Shown here: positions 25,265-33,812 of the stretch, one piece after another
Numbering within the stretch: the stretch's first letter is position 1
Layout of the letters: every line of letters starts with the position of its first letter
Assembly (NCBI RefSeq): GCF_019175365.1
Contig: NZ_CP059572.1
Location: forward strand, 3,596,001-3,660,000
Length of the DNA stretch: 64,000 bases
Origin: Actinomadura graeca
GTDB lineage: Bacteria > Actinomycetota > Actinomycetes > Streptosporangiales > Streptosporangiaceae
Reading direction: 5' to 3'
Notes under the pieces: model-generated
Told to the model about the DNA's origin: nothing
Database searches by the model: none
Seen by the model: the letters and a program-made list of their open reading frames with translations, nothing else
Position numbers and translations under genes: made by a program

Positions 25265-26617
25265 ATGCTCAAGACACAACGTCCCGCCTGGGCCATCCGG
25301 CTCCAGGAGGAGCGCGAACTGCGAGGCTGGGGCCCCTTCGACATGGCCCGCCAGCTCCTGCGCACCGTCGGCGTGGAGAACCCCTCCCTCAGCCGGGTCA
25401 GGAACATGTACCGCCAGATCCTGCGCTGGGAGAACGGCGAGAACTACCCCGGCACCTGGGCCCCGGTCTACGCCGAGACCTTCGGCATCCCCCTGCACGA
25501 ACTCTTCCCCGAACCACCCCCGCGGCAGTCCGAAAGACTCAACAAGAAGAAGCTGGACACACTCGCCCAAGCGGACGTAAACGTGGAGATATCAACCCCC
25601 CTCCACGCAGGAGACGACGAGATGGAGCGTCGCGCACTACTGCAACTCACCGCGCTCGGGTTGAGCGCAGAGGCATTCGGCTCCACCGGAGAACCCGTCC
25701 GCCAACTCCTCGCCCTGGCCCTCGAATCAGAACCCCGAGACCTCGACGCCTGGCACCTGACCCTGTCGGACCACCTGCACGCGATCCTCACTCGCGCGTC
25801 CTCGCAGGCGCGGGACGGTCTCATAGTCGACTTGGTCGCGATCCAGCGTCAGCTACACACCGCCGAGCCGGATCAGGCGACCGAACTGCGCCGGGTCGCG
25901 GCCGCGCTTTCCATGCTGTACGCCAACGCCCTCACCCGGCTCGGCCAGCACGCGGGCGCCATCCATTGGTGGCGCACTGCCAAGGTCGCCGCCGATGCCA
26001 CCGACGACCTCGGCCTGCGCCTGATGACGCGCTGCGAAGAGGCCGCGTTCGGGCTTTACGGCCAGCGTGACCTGCCCACCGTCATCCGTCTGATCGATGA
26101 GGCCGAAGGTGCCGCCGGAACGAAACCCTCATCTTGGAGGGCTGACCTGACAGGAACACGCGCCAGGGCACTGGCACTACAGGGCAGGCACGACGAAGCC
26201 CAGGAGGCATTGAGCACCTTCATCGATTTCACCGGCGACAGGAATGCGCGAGGCATAATGCCGACGCTCTGGAACGAGAACCGCGTGCACTTCACAGCGA
26301 GTTGGGTCCATGCCTGTGCCGGACGTGAGGCAGAGGCCGACACGGAACGCGAGCTTGTCCTGGCCCGCACGCAGGGCTACCAGTACGCGGCGAACGTCCG
26401 GCTTCACGAAGCCCTGTGCACCGTGGTGAAGGGTGGAGCCGGTCCCGGCGCCGCGCAGGCCACGGAGATCCTCGCGGAGCTGCCACCCGCCCACCAGAGC
26501 CACATGATCCTTGAGACCGGGAGGACCGTCCTGCGCGCGATCCCTCGCGAGCAGCGAAACCGCCCGGCCGTCCGAGAACTGCAAACCCTCACCTCCGGAA
26601 GGCATCTCATCACCTAG
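25265..26617 (+). CDS. XRE-family regulator with C-terminal TPR-like sensor domain
   Basis: 450 aa from ATG 25265 with AAGGCAGAGG upstream. Residues ~1-85 form an XRE-type HTH (WAIRLQEERELRGWGPFDMA, SLSRVRNMYRQILRWENGEN, YAETFGIPLHELFPEPP). After a linker, GDDEMERRALLQLTALGLSA begins the helical repeat region, ending LPPAHQSHMILETGRTVLRA. Actinomycetes carry many such regulators, often controlling development or secondary metabolism; the ligand here is unknown. Its C-terminal two thirds are duplicated upstream at 24111 and partly downstream at 26782. Confidence 0.82.
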   Translation: MLKTQRPAWAIRLQEERELRGWGPFDMARQLLRTVGVENPSLSRVRNMYRQILRWENGENYPGTWAPVYAETFGIPLHELFPEPPPRQSERLNKKKLDTLAQADVNVEISTPLHAGDDEMERRALLQLTALGLSAEAFGSTGEPVRQLLALALESEPRDLDAWHLTLSDHLHAILTRASSQARDGLIVDLVAIQRQLHTAEPDQATELRRVAAALSMLYANALTRLGQHAGAIHWWRTAKVAADATDDLGLRLMTRCEEAAFGLYGQRDLPTVIRLIDEAEGAAGTKPSSWRADLTGTRARALALQGRHDEAQEALSTFIDFTGDRNARGIMPTLWNENRVHFTASWVHACAGREAEADTERELVLARTQGYQYAANVRLHEALCTVVKGGAGPGAAQATEILAELPPAHQSHMILETGRTVLRAIPREQRNRPAVRELQTLTSGRHLIT

Positions 26618-26781
26618 CACCCGGCACCCAGCCTGGAACTGTCTCTTTCGTATGACATGAGCCAAGGCCCTACGCGATGCGTGACGCCGGTACAAGAGCG
26701 AACTGGCAGCAAGAATCGGACGCATCCGCCCAAGCGGCCGTTAGCGTGGAGGCACCGGCCCGCTCCACACGGAGGATGACG

Positions 26782-26922
26782 ATGGAGCGTCGCGCATTAC
26801 TGCAACTCAGCGTGACCTGCCCACCGTCATCCGTCTGATCGATGAGGCCGAAGATACCGCCGGTACGAAAGCCTCATGTTGGAGGGCTGACCTGACAGGA
26901 ACGCGCGCCAAGGCACTGGCAC
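26782..26922 (+). pseudogene. Decayed third paralogue with a 413-bp internal deletion
   Basis: 26782-26809 matches 25622-25649 of the XRE gene with one mismatch; 26808-26922 matches 26063-26177 with about seven mismatches in 115 bp. The 413 bp between these blocks in the parent are missing, and the junction has a 2-bp CA microhomology. The deletion shifts the frame, giving a stop after 18 codons. The match ends abruptly after 26922. The upstream region also keeps a degenerate version of the shared promoter element. This is a gene remnant, not a functional CDS. Confidence 0.85.
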
Positions 26923-26973
26923 GAGTCGGCTATTTACGACCGGCCTGTGCGCCGAAGGATCGTTGACAATCTT

Positions 26974-27531
26974 CTAGGCCGAGAGCTGCATCGCAGCCCG
27001 AATCAAGGAATCGTAGGTGTCCGTGGTGCGCTCAGCGGCGATGCCGAGCGACCGGACGAACTCGTTCAGCTCAGCCTGCACCTGGAGCCCGGACTGGTGC
27101 GAGGCCACCAGGCGCTCGACTTCCAAAAAACTGCCGATGCGTTCAACCTCGTCCAGACAGAGCGAGAGGGCCGCGCGGGAAGCGGTACGTCGCGTCTTCA
27201 CGATCTGGACGGTTGGGTAGAAGCCCATCGCCATGATTGCGTGGTGCATTTGCTCACGGTCTGAAACCTCGCACTCGTACTCGGTACAGACCATCTCGTT
27301 GTCGATCGGCTTCTTGACGGTGAAGACGTAGCGTCCCTGCACGGTGCGAAGCCGGGCGAAGGCGACACCGACCTTGCTCATGCCGTACTGCCAGCCCACT
27401 TCTGCATATGCCTGGTCGTCTTGGTGGATCGGCGGCGACAGTACGAACCCGGCGGCGCTCAGAGCCTCAGCCGCCGCGACCGGATCCGCGATGCGGTACT
27501 TGACCTCGATCTCGCGTGATCCTTCGACCAT
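26974..27531 (-). CDS. CYTH-domain protein (class IV adenylate cyclase-like)
   Basis: 185 aa from ATG 27531 with AAGGGGCGG upstream. The CYTH signature ExExK is present at the start (REIEVKYRI), followed by RTVQGRYVFTVKKPIDN, CTEYECEVSD, IVKTRRTAS and SLCLDEVERIGSFLEVERLV. Charged residues line a tunnel that binds triphosphates. The family includes CyaB-type class IV adenylate cyclases, thiamine triphosphatases and inorganic tripolyphosphatases. The middle and late motifs fit the CyaB/thermophilic cyclase branch, but the reaction cannot be decided from sequence. It stands alone, between the decayed regulator copy and the ferritin-like operon. Confidence 0.85.
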   Translation of the reverse strand: MVEGSREIEVKYRIADPVAAAEALSAAGFVLSPPIHQDDQAYAEVGWQYGMSKVGVAFARLRTVQGRYVFTVKKPIDNEMVCTEYECEVSDREQMHHAIMAMGFYPTVQIVKTRRTASRAALSLCLDEVERIGSFLEVERLVASHQSGLQVQAELNEFVRSLGIAAERTTDTYDSLIRAAMQLSA

Positions 27532-27687
27532 CGCCCCGCCCCTTCGTTGCCAGTACGCCGACAGAGAGGCTAACCGAGTCCCTGACGAGGAGGGGGCAAG
27601 GCGAACACTTGTGGGAAGGGATGGTGGCGTGGCGGGCGGGTTTGGCGGTGTCGTGAGTGGCCTTGGCCGTCGCGCGGGCGCGGTACC

Positions 27688-27729
27688 AGCCCGCGTGAGG
27701 TGAAGCCGGAGGCGAGCCTCACGCGGGCT
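27688..27729 (-). terminator. Perfect 13-bp inverted repeat downstream of the ferritin-like operon
   Basis: AGCCCGCGTGAGG (27688-27700) pairs with CCTCACGCGGGCT (27717-27729), with a further GCC/GGC pair in the loop. It lies ~80 bp beyond the last gene of the minus-strand operon. A second, weaker hairpin (CAAGAG/CTCTTG) lies nearer the stop. This is a likely transcription terminator. Confidence 0.65.
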
Positions 27730-27808
27730 GATCGCGGAGCGATGTCGCGCTCGCACAAGCACGGTCAAGAGGGCGAGCCGCCAGGCGAGCTCTCTTGGGC
27801 CGGGATTG

Positions 27809-29185
27809 CTACAACGCAGCTACCAGGTTGATTTGGCGTTGGACGCCGTCGGGGCCGCCGAGGATGGGAAAGTGCTGGATGGCCTCTTCGCACAGGTCGA
27901 GGAGTTGTTCTTTCTTGGAGCGGGCCGGGTCTTCGTCGAAGTCGTAGAACTCGAATGACGGTGCGGCGTTGAAGCCCTTGTAGGGGCCGTCGGTGATGGG
28001 TGTGGTGACGAGGGTCTGGGCGATGGGGTAGAGGACGCCTTGCATGAGAGAGATGTTGTTGCGTTCGAGTCCGTAGCGGTAGCTGAAGAGCTCCTCGCGT
28101 TCGGTGCCCGGGATCTTCTTTTTCTTCACGTCGTCGGTGGAGTGGTCGTACAGGTCGTCCAGCAGGCAGAGCGTGTAGCAGTAGGCGGCGTTGAAGAGCG
28201 TCATCAGGCTGTGGATGGCGGGCTGGTCTTCGAAGTCCTCCAGCGCGGGGTCGCTGACGAGGGGCCAGGTGGCCTCGGGGTCGTCGATGTTGATCTCGTA
28301 TTCGGGGCCGCCGTCGACGGCGCCGATGCCTTCCACGCCCTTCTCGATCCGCAGGAACTTCTCGTAGTGGGTGTAGTCCTCGACGCCGGGCCGGATTTCG
28401 ATGCGCTTGTGGTCGTCGACGGAGCCCTCGCCCTGCTCGATGATGAGCTTCAGGGCCTGGCGGGCGGTGTCGAGGTCGTAGACGCGGATGGGCTTGCCGC
28501 TGCCGAACTCGTTCCAGAACGCGCGCTTGTACTGTTTGCGGGCATCCTCGACCGCCCAGTCGATCTTGCTGTCCAGTTCGCAGAACGCCTGGTCGATGGC
28601 GCGGTAGAACTCGCCGAGGCTGGTGTACTGGCCGACGTCCTCGGGGTGCGTGGCGAAGGTGGTCGCCTTGGGGTCGATGTCGTCGGGCATCTCCAGCCGG
28701 CGGAACGTGCTGACCTGTTCCGTGGAGAGCCGGTCGAGGCTGAGGAGGAGCTCGGCGCCGTCCGGGTCGTCGGGGTTGTAGCGGTTCAGCATGAAGCTCG
28801 GGTACTCGGGGATGAAGTCCCGGTCGTAGAAGCTGATCTCGTGGCCGTGGCCGATCGCGACCATCAGGTTGCGGACGAGCGCCAGGTGCAGCATCTCCTC
28901 GATCGAGATCCCGGTCAGCGTGCGCAGGACGCCGCGGGGCGCCGCCCACTGGGAGTGCCCGCGGGTCCTGATGGAGTACGCGGCGAACAGGTACAGGGGG
29001 ATCGTGGAGAGTTCCACCTGCGCGGCGACGTACAGGTGGTCGGCGAGGTCCTGGACGGTCTTGATGCCCTCCGCCGGATTGAGTTGTCTGATCGGCACTG
29101 CCCGTGCCGCGCGTGCCTTCTTGCCGGACGCGCGTGACTTCGTCGTGGGCTTGCGGGACTTCGTCCTGGTGGTGGCGGTCGTCAT
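27809..29185 (-). CDS. Ferritin-like protein (VioB/iminophenyl-pyruvate dimer synthase-type domain)
   Basis: 458 aa. After a basic, Lys/Thr/Ser/Ala-rich N-terminus (~30 residues), a ferritin-like domain starts: LADHLYVAAQVELSTIPLYL, then SIEEMLHLALVRNLMVAIG with the ExxH pair expected to bind di-iron. The remainder (FIPEYPSFMLNRY, AIHSLMTLFNAAYCYTLCLL, GVLYPIAQTLVTTPITDGPY) matches the long ferritin-like family related to the VioB N-terminal domain. Members are proposed oxidative enzymes in natural-product routes. ATG 29185 overlaps the stop of the DUF2063 gene, so it is the last gene of a four-gene coupled operon. That suggests it acts on the same Cys-rich product or its metal chemistry. Confidence 0.82.
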   Translation of the reverse strand: MTTATTRTKSRKPTTKSRASGKKARAARAVPIRQLNPAEGIKTVQDLADHLYVAAQVELSTIPLYLFAAYSIRTRGHSQWAAPRGVLRTLTGISIEEMLHLALVRNLMVAIGHGHEISFYDRDFIPEYPSFMLNRYNPDDPDGAELLLSLDRLSTEQVSTFRRLEMPDDIDPKATTFATHPEDVGQYTSLGEFYRAIDQAFCELDSKIDWAVEDARKQYKRAFWNEFGSGKPIRVYDLDTARQALKLIIEQGEGSVDDHKRIEIRPGVEDYTHYEKFLRIEKGVEGIGAVDGGPEYEINIDDPEATWPLVSDPALEDFEDQPAIHSLMTLFNAAYCYTLCLLDDLYDHSTDDVKKKKIPGTEREELFSYRYGLERNNISLMQGVLYPIAQTLVTTPITDGPYKGFNAAPSFEFYDFDEDPARSKKEQLLDLCEEAIQHFPILGGPDGVQRQINLVAAL

Positions 29186-30006
29186 CGTGTCGCTCTCTCT
29201 TCCGTGTGTGGTGGTGCGGCGGTGGCGGGCCGGTGGACGGCGGCGAAGTAGCCGAGGTCCGTCCAGCGTCGGAGGCGGTCGGCGGCCTCGGGTGTGCCGC
29301 CGAGGGCGGCGCCGACGGTGGCGCCCCCGGCCAGCGCGCGGAGCGCCCGGTGGGCGGCGGGGTCGAGTTCCCGTGTCGTGACGCGGTAGTCCCGGCGGTG
29401 GACGGCCAGCCGCACCGGACGTGGCGGGGGCGGCGCGGGGTCCTCGCCGCGCCGGACGGCCGCCAGGTACTCGTTGACGGGGAACGCGAAGTCCGGCAGG
29501 TGCAGGCAGGGCGCGGGGACGAGGCGGACGCAGCGCAGGGCCGCGCCGCCGGGGAGGTCGGCGGGGCGCAGGAGCGGGCCGTCCTCGGTGCCGGGGCCGT
29601 CGATGACCTCGCCGGCGATGCGTTCCAGCCGGGCCAGGTCGATGATCAGGTCCGGCCATCCCTCCGGGTCCCCGGCGTCGGGCCTGGTCGTCGACAGGTG
29701 GTCGGTGAACCCCTCGTCCAGCCGGGACAGCGTGTACGCGCGGGACGGGCGCGCGTCGAGGTAGTCGAGGGCGAAGCGGTCGAACATCTCCTCGCCGAGC
29801 AGGTGCGTCAGGCCGGGGTGCATGCCGCGCATGGTCTCCAGCAGCCGGAGCCGGTAGCCGCGCCAGTAGATCCCGAGCCGCTGCCGGGCGTTCAGCGTGG
29901 ATGACGCGGTGAGCGTCTCCTCGACGTCGTCGGCGGCGGCGTCCGCGTCCAGGATCGCCTCCTGCATCCACCGCTGCAGCAAGGCCAGCTCGGACGGTTC
30001 AGGCAT
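29182..30006 (-). CDS. DUF2063 (HvfC/BufC-type) partner protein of the MNIO enzyme
   Basis: 274 aa. The N-terminal helical domain ([60 protein letters not shown]) is the conserved DUF2063 pattern. The C-terminal half carries [12 protein letters not shown] and a strand-rich end. Proteins of this kind pair with DUF692 enzymes, as MbnC pairs with MbnB in methanobactin synthesis, and help bind the peptide substrate. Here it overlaps the DUF692 gene by 8 bp and the ferritin-like gene by 4 bp. The old putative DNA-binding label for the domain is not supported by this context. Confidence 0.85.
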   Translation of the reverse strand: MPEPSELALLQRWMQEAILDADAAADDVEETLTASSTLNARQRLGIYWRGYRLRLLETMRGMHPGLTHLLGEEMFDRFALDYLDARPSRAYTLSRLDEGFTDHLSTTRPDAGDPEGWPDLIIDLARLERIAGEVIDGPGTEDGPLLRPADLPGGAALRCVRLVPAPCLHLPDFAFPVNEYLAAVRRGEDPAPPPPRPVRLAVHRRDYRVTTRELDPAAHRALRALAGGATVGAALGGTPEAADRLRRWTDLGYFAAVHRPATAAPPHTEERATR

Positions 30007-30859
30007 CGAGGTCGCTCCCGGCGGGGACCGGGGTCCGGGCCGCCACCCGCCGCGCCTTGTCGAGCTCGGCCTCCAGGACGGGGAAGGCGGGCAGCCGGTC
30101 GTCCCATTCCAGCAGCGTGGGGATCCCCGCGGCGCGTTCGGTCACGTGCCGGTAGAGGTCCCAGACCGGGTCGGCGACCGGGCCGTCGTGGGTGTCGATG
30201 ATGTGGGTGCCGTAGTCGGTGTGCCCGGCCAGGTGGATCTGCTCGACCCGGTCCAGGGGCAGGGCGTCGAGGTAGTCGACGGGGTCGAAGTTGTGGTTGA
30301 CGGCCGAGACGTGGACGTTGTTGACGTCCAGCAGCAGTCCGCAGCCGCTGTCCTGGACGAGCCGGGCCATGAACTCCTGCTCGGGCATGGTCGAGGCGGA
30401 GAAGCCGACGTACGTGCTCGGGTTCTCCAGCACCAGGCGGCGTCCGAGGAACTCCTGGACGACGCGGACGCGTCCCGTCACGTGCGCCAGGGCGGCCTCG
30501 GTGAACGGCAGCGGGAGCAGGTCGTGGGTGTTGCGCCCGAGGACGCCCGTCCAGCAGACGTGGTCGGACACCAGCCGCGCGCGGACCGCGCCGGCCAGGT
30601 CCCGTAACCGGGCGAGGTAGCCGAAGTCGAGCGGGTCGGTGCCGCCGATCGACAGCGAGACCCCGTGCAGCACGATCGGGTGGCGTTCGGCGATCCCCTC
30701 CAGGGCGCGGCGCCGTCCCCCCGCGCAGTCCATGAAGTTCTCCGAGATCACCTCGAAGAAGTCCACGGCGGGCCGGTGCCGCCGCACGTGGTCCATGTGC
30801 GGCGCGCGCAGGCCCACTCCGAAACCGAGCGGCCGGTGGTCGGTGGCCGCCGACGTCAT
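29999..30859 (-). CDS. DUF692 multinuclear non-heme iron oxidative enzyme (MNIO)
   Basis: 286 aa TIM-barrel enzyme. Family features: [15 protein letters not shown] start, [84 protein letters not shown] and [14 protein letters not shown]. The His, Asp, Glu and Asn residues in these motifs are the known iron ligands of MbnB/BufB/TglH-type enzymes, which oxidise cysteines in ribosomal peptides to oxazolone-thioamides, thiooxazoles or other products. ATG 30859 overlaps the stop of the Cys-rich gene (ATGA), pointing to that protein as the substrate. Confidence 0.92.
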   Translation of the reverse strand: MTSAATDHRPLGFGVGLRAPHMDHVRRHRPAVDFFEVISENFMDCAGGRRRALEGIAERHPIVLHGVSLSIGGTDPLDFGYLARLRDLAGAVRARLVSDHVCWTGVLGRNTHDLLPLPFTEAALAHVTGRVRVVQEFLGRRLVLENPSTYVGFSASTMPEQEFMARLVQDSGCGLLLDVNNVHVSAVNHNFDPVDYLDALPLDRVEQIHLAGHTDYGTHIIDTHDGPVADPVWDLYRHVTERAAGIPTLLEWDDRLPAFPVLEAELDKARRVAARTPVPAGSDLDA

Positions 30860-31587
30860 CGGCCCTTCCCCGACGCGCCCTTCCCGCTCTTGCCTGACGC
30901 CGCCTTCCGCGACGTGGCCTTGCCTGACGCGGTCTTGCCCGACGCCGCCTTGCCCGTCCCGGCCTTGCCCGTCCCGGCCTTGCGGGAGCCGTTCCCGGCG
31001 CGGGCCCGGCGGCCGTCGCCCTTGACCTTGGGGTCCGGGAGGTCGTTGCCGGTGTCGACGTCGTATTCGGGGATCATGTCGTCGGGGATGCCCTCGCCCG
31101 GGGACGGCCCGAACGCCAGCCCCGCGCGGTACATGCGGTCCTCCATCAGGCGGCGGGCCTGGAGCCACACGCTCTTGCCCTTCATCGGCCCGTTGCTGAA
31201 CACGCGGCCGACGTTGACGGGGCTGGCGCAGCTGCCGTTGAAGCGGCACGCCTGCTCCCCCGGCCGCCACTGCTGCTCGTCGTTCCCCGCGTAGCCGCAG
31301 CCGCCCTGCCCACGGCACTGGCCCTCGCCGTGGCAGACATGGCGCACGGTGGCGCAGTTCCCCGTCCCGGCCATGAGGGCGTTGGTGTCGACGTCGAAGG
31401 CGTTGCAGGCGTTCAGGCCCATGCAGACGTGCTGTTCGAGGCCCTCGACGGGCCCGCCGCAGCTCGCCGCCCCGAACGTGAGGCCGCTCGCGTCGTACCT
31501 GTGCTCGACCGCGTACTCCTGGGACGACAGCAGCTCGGCGCCCGCCGCCTTGTCGTGCCCGTTGTGCTCGCGCTTCACCTTCGCCAC
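30856..31587 (-). CDS. Nine-cysteine protein with Lys-rich tail, candidate MNIO substrate
   Basis: 243 aa from a GTG at 31587 with GGGGGG close upstream. Cysteines are at 43, 55, 61, 78, 85, 91, 97, 114 and 120, set in a Gly/Asn-rich context: [48 protein letters not shown]. Residues 200-243 are a low-complexity basic tail ([20 protein letters not shown]). There is no signal peptide. The spacing resembles other Cys-rich proteins next to DUF692 enzymes. Direct ATGA coupling to the MNIO gene makes it the likely target for cysteine oxidation, perhaps giving a metal-binding product. It is much larger than a typical RiPP precursor, so a modified metal-binding protein is an alternative. Confidence 0.75.
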   Translation of the reverse strand: MAKVKREHNGHDKAAGAELLSSQEYAVEHRYDASGLTFGAASCGGPVEGLEQHVCMGLNACNAFDVDTNALMAGTGNCATVRHVCHGEGQCRGQGGCGYAGNDEQQWRPGEQACRFNGSCASPVNVGRVFSNGPMKGKSVWLQARRLMEDRMYRAGLAFGPSPGEGIPDDMIPEYDVDTGNDLPDPKVKGDGRRARAGNGSRKAGTGKAGTGKAASGKTASGKATSRKAASGKSGKGASGKGR

Positions 31588-32026
31588 GTCGTCCCCCCAG
31601 CCCAGCGAATGTCGGCACGGCCCCGGATGCTCGTCCGGCGTCGTGAGTGCCCCCGCCCCACCTGCACCCTTGCCGGATCGACGACGGGCTTAACAGCGCG
31701 GCGCGACTTATTACGAGCCGGAGAACGCGGAGCGCCGCCGTTGACCCGCCGTTGACCGGATCGCACGGCCGTTTCACGAACACGGGCGTTTGACGAGGTG
31801 GCGGGGACGGTGCGTGGGCGGCGAGGGACGGAGCGTCCACCCTTGTGTCTCCTGAGGGTGTGATCTGTATAACCGTGGCGGTGAGTCCCTCGGGGAGGCG
31901 GACGACCATAATCCCTGGTAAATCGGTCGATTTAGTCGATTTAGGGTCAGCCCGGGGACGTCTGCCCAGGTCGCGGCGGCTTCCCGAGGGGTTCACAGGG
32001 GGTGGATCCGTGTGCATGCTAGGAGC
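31588..32026. other. 439-bp divergent control region
   Basis: No gene is seen. On the minus side there is a TAATAA-type -10 candidate (31708-31713) and two tandem 11-bp repeats just upstream. On the plus side an AT-rich stretch at 31900-31945 contains TCGATTTAG twice in tandem (31927-31935, 31936-31944), ~85 bp before the leader peptide. These are probable promoters and operators of the MNIO operon and the sulfur locus. Confidence 0.5.
31736..31757 (-). promoter_or_regulatory. Two tandem 11-bp repeats upstream of the Cys-rich gene
   Basis: CGCCGTTGACC occurs at 31736-31746 and 31747-31757 (GGTCAACGGCG on the minus strand). They lie 22 bp upstream of TAATAA on the minus strand, about where an activator or -35 element would be. 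Confidence 0.45.
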
Positions 32027-32098
32027 ATGAACGCAACGGAGGTACTGGTGGCGAGGCGCCACATCGACCTCCTTCGCGTGTGCAGCGCGTCCTGTTGA
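32027..32098 (+). CDS. Leader peptide of the sulfur-regulon type
   Basis: 23 aa from ATG 32027 with AGGAGC at ideal spacing. The ending [14 protein letters not shown] matches the RRHxDLLRVxSAxC pattern of putative actinomycete leader peptides found before sulfur-assimilation genes. Two cysteines in the last five codons suggest that ribosome stalling on low Cys-tRNA could control the downstream genes. It lies 113 bp before the SsuC-like permease gene, and the GC-rich spacer could fold into alternative hairpins. This is strong independent support that the following locus belongs to sulfur metabolism. Confidence 0.8.
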   Translation: MNATEVLVARRHIDLLRVCSASC

Positions 32099-32211
32099 GC
32101 CGCTCATTCGCACATCACGGTCTCTGATCGGCCGTCTCTCTTCCTCCACCGCCGGGCTCCCGCCACCGGATTCCCCCTGCGTTCCTTTCGCCCCTGTCAT
32201 GGAGGTGCCGC

Positions 32212-33060
32212 ATGTCCACCGAGCTGCTCGATCCACCCCGTTCCGCGCTACCCGAGGCCGCTCTGCCCGCCGCCGCGGGACGGTCCGGCGCCGTGGCGCT
32301 GTCGCTGCTGCGCCGGGCGCGCAAGGTCAGCGGGCTGGCGCTGGTCCTCGTGCTGTGGGAGGTCGGCGCGCGCGCGGGCTGGCTCGGCAGCACCACTCCG
32401 CCGCTCAGCGAGGTCGCCGTGCGGGGATGGGACATGGCCGTCTCGGGCGAGCTGGCCGAGAACCTCGGCGTCTCGCTGCTGAGGGTCCTGAAGGGGCTCG
32501 CGATCGGGCTGCCGCTGGGGCTGGTGCTCGGCCTGCTCTCGGGGCTGTTCAGGGTGAGCGAGGACGTCGTGGACGCGCCGCTCCAGGCGCTGCGGATGCT
32601 CCCGCACCTCGCGCTGGTCCCGCTGTTCATCATCTGGTTCGGGATCGGCGAGACGTCCAAGGTCGGCCTCATCGCGGTGGGCGTGGTGTTCCCGCTCTAT
32701 ATCAACGTGTTCCACGGGATCCGGGGCGTGGACGAGCGGCTGGTGGAGTCCGCGCGGACGTGCGGGGTCGGGCGGCTCGGGCTGATCCGGAAGGTGATCC
32801 TCCCCGGGGCGCTCCCGCAGATCCTCGTCGGGCTGCGGCTGTCGCTCGGCGTCGCCTGGCTGACGCTCGTCGTGGTGGAGCAGTCGGCGACCGCCAGCGG
32901 CATCGGCTTCGTCATCAACCAGGCCACGCAGTTCCTCCAGATGGACACGGTCTTCCTGGTGCTCGTGGTGTACGCGCTGCTCGGCGTGTCCACCGACCTG
33001 CTGGTGCGGCTCGTCGAGCGGCGCGCGCTGGCCTGGCGGCGGGGGCTGGTGGCGCGATGA
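32212..33060 (+). CDS. ssuC: Sulfonate-type ABC transporter permease (SsuC/TauC family)
   Basis: 282 aa with about six membrane helices ([58 protein letters not shown]). The cytosolic EAA-type loop is [20 protein letters not shown], in the position that docks onto the ATPase. BPD_transp_1 family, nitrate/sulfonate/taurine branch. ATG 32212 has GGAGGTG upstream. Its stop overlaps the ATPase gene (ATGA). The substrate is inferred as a sulfonate or related organosulfur compound from the leader peptide and the downstream monooxygenases. Confidence 0.85.
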   Translation: MSTELLDPPRSALPEAALPAAAGRSGAVALSLLRRARKVSGLALVLVLWEVGARAGWLGSTTPPLSEVAVRGWDMAVSGELAENLGVSLLRVLKGLAIGLPLGLVLGLLSGLFRVSEDVVDAPLQALRMLPHLALVPLFIIWFGIGETSKVGLIAVGVVFPLYINVFHGIRGVDERLVESARTCGVGRLGLIRKVILPGALPQILVGLRLSLGVAWLTLVVVEQSATASGIGFVINQATQFLQMDTVFLVLVVYALLGVSTDLLVRLVERRALAWRRGLVAR

Positions 33061-33812
33061 CGATCGTGGAGCAGAGGGGGGTGCGCGTCCGCGGGCTCCG
33101 GCGCGTGTTCGGCGAGCGGGCCGTCCTGGACGGCGTGGACCTCGACATCGCGCCCGGCGAGTTCGTCGCGCTGCTCGGCGCGAGCGGATCCGGGAAGAGC
33201 ACGCTGCTGCGCGCGCTGGCCGGGCTGGACGGCGAGGGCGGCGGCGAGATCGCGGTCCCCGGGAGGCGCGCCGTCGTCTACCAGGAGCACCGGCTCCTGC
33301 CGTGGAACCGGGTGTGGGACAACGTCGTGCTCGGCCTGCGCGGCCGTGACCTGCGCGGACGGGCCGAGGCGGCGCTGGCGGAGGTGGGGCTCGCGGCGCA
33401 CGCCGACGCGTGGCCGCTCACGCTGTCGGGCGGCGAGTCGCAGCGCGTCGCGCTGGCCAGGGCGCTGGTCCGCACCCCCGACCTGCTGCTGCTGGACGAG
33501 CCGTTCGGCGCGCTGGACGCGCTGACCAGGCTGAACGCGCAGGCGCTCGTCGCCGATCTGTGGGCCGAGCACCGGCCCGCGGTGCTGCTCGTCACCCATG
33601 ACGTCGAGGAGGCCCTCCTGCTCGCCGACCGCGCGCTGCTGCTCGCGGACGGGCGGATCGAGCGGGAGTACGCCGTCGACCTTCCGCGGCCGCGGTCGAT
33701 GGACGACCCGCGGTTCGTCGCGCTGCGGCGCGACCTGCTCGACGGGCTCGGTGTCCGGGCCCGCCGAGCGAATCGTGCCACCACCAGGGATGCCGCCGAG
33801 GAGGCGCTGTGA
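33057..33812 (+). CDS. ssuB: Sulfonate-type ABC transporter ATPase (SsuB/TauB family)
   Basis: 251 aa. Walker A is GASGSGKST, the Q-loop is VVYQEHRLLPWNRVWDNVVL (typical of nitrate/sulfonate ATPases), the signature is LSGGESQRVALARAL, Walker B is LLLLDEPFGALD and the switch is VTHDVEEALLLADR. It energises the permease encoded just before it. The start overlaps the ssuC stop, and the stop overlaps the GTG of the flavoprotein gene, so transporter and flavoprotein are translated as a coupled unit. Confidence 0.9.
   Translation: MTIVEQRGVRVRGLRRVFGERAVLDGVDLDIAPGEFVALLGASGSGKSTLLRALAGLDGEGGGEIAVPGRRAVVYQEHRLLPWNRVWDNVVLGLRGRDLRGRAEAALAEVGLAAHADAWPLTLSGGESQRVALARALVRTPDLLLLDEPFGALDALTRLNAQALVADLWAEHRPAVLLVTHDVEEALLLADRALLLADGRIEREYAVDLPRPRSMDDPRFVALRRDLLDGLGVRARRANRATTRDAAEEAL

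Noticed and set aside
27688..27800. tRNA or small RNA gene
   Set aside because: The strong inverted repeats here do not fold as a cloverleaf and lack tRNA consensus boxes; a terminator fits better.
31588..32211. SAM or other known riboswitch upstream of the sulfur locus
   Set aside because: No conserved SAM-type core could be recognised; the leader peptide explains the region better.
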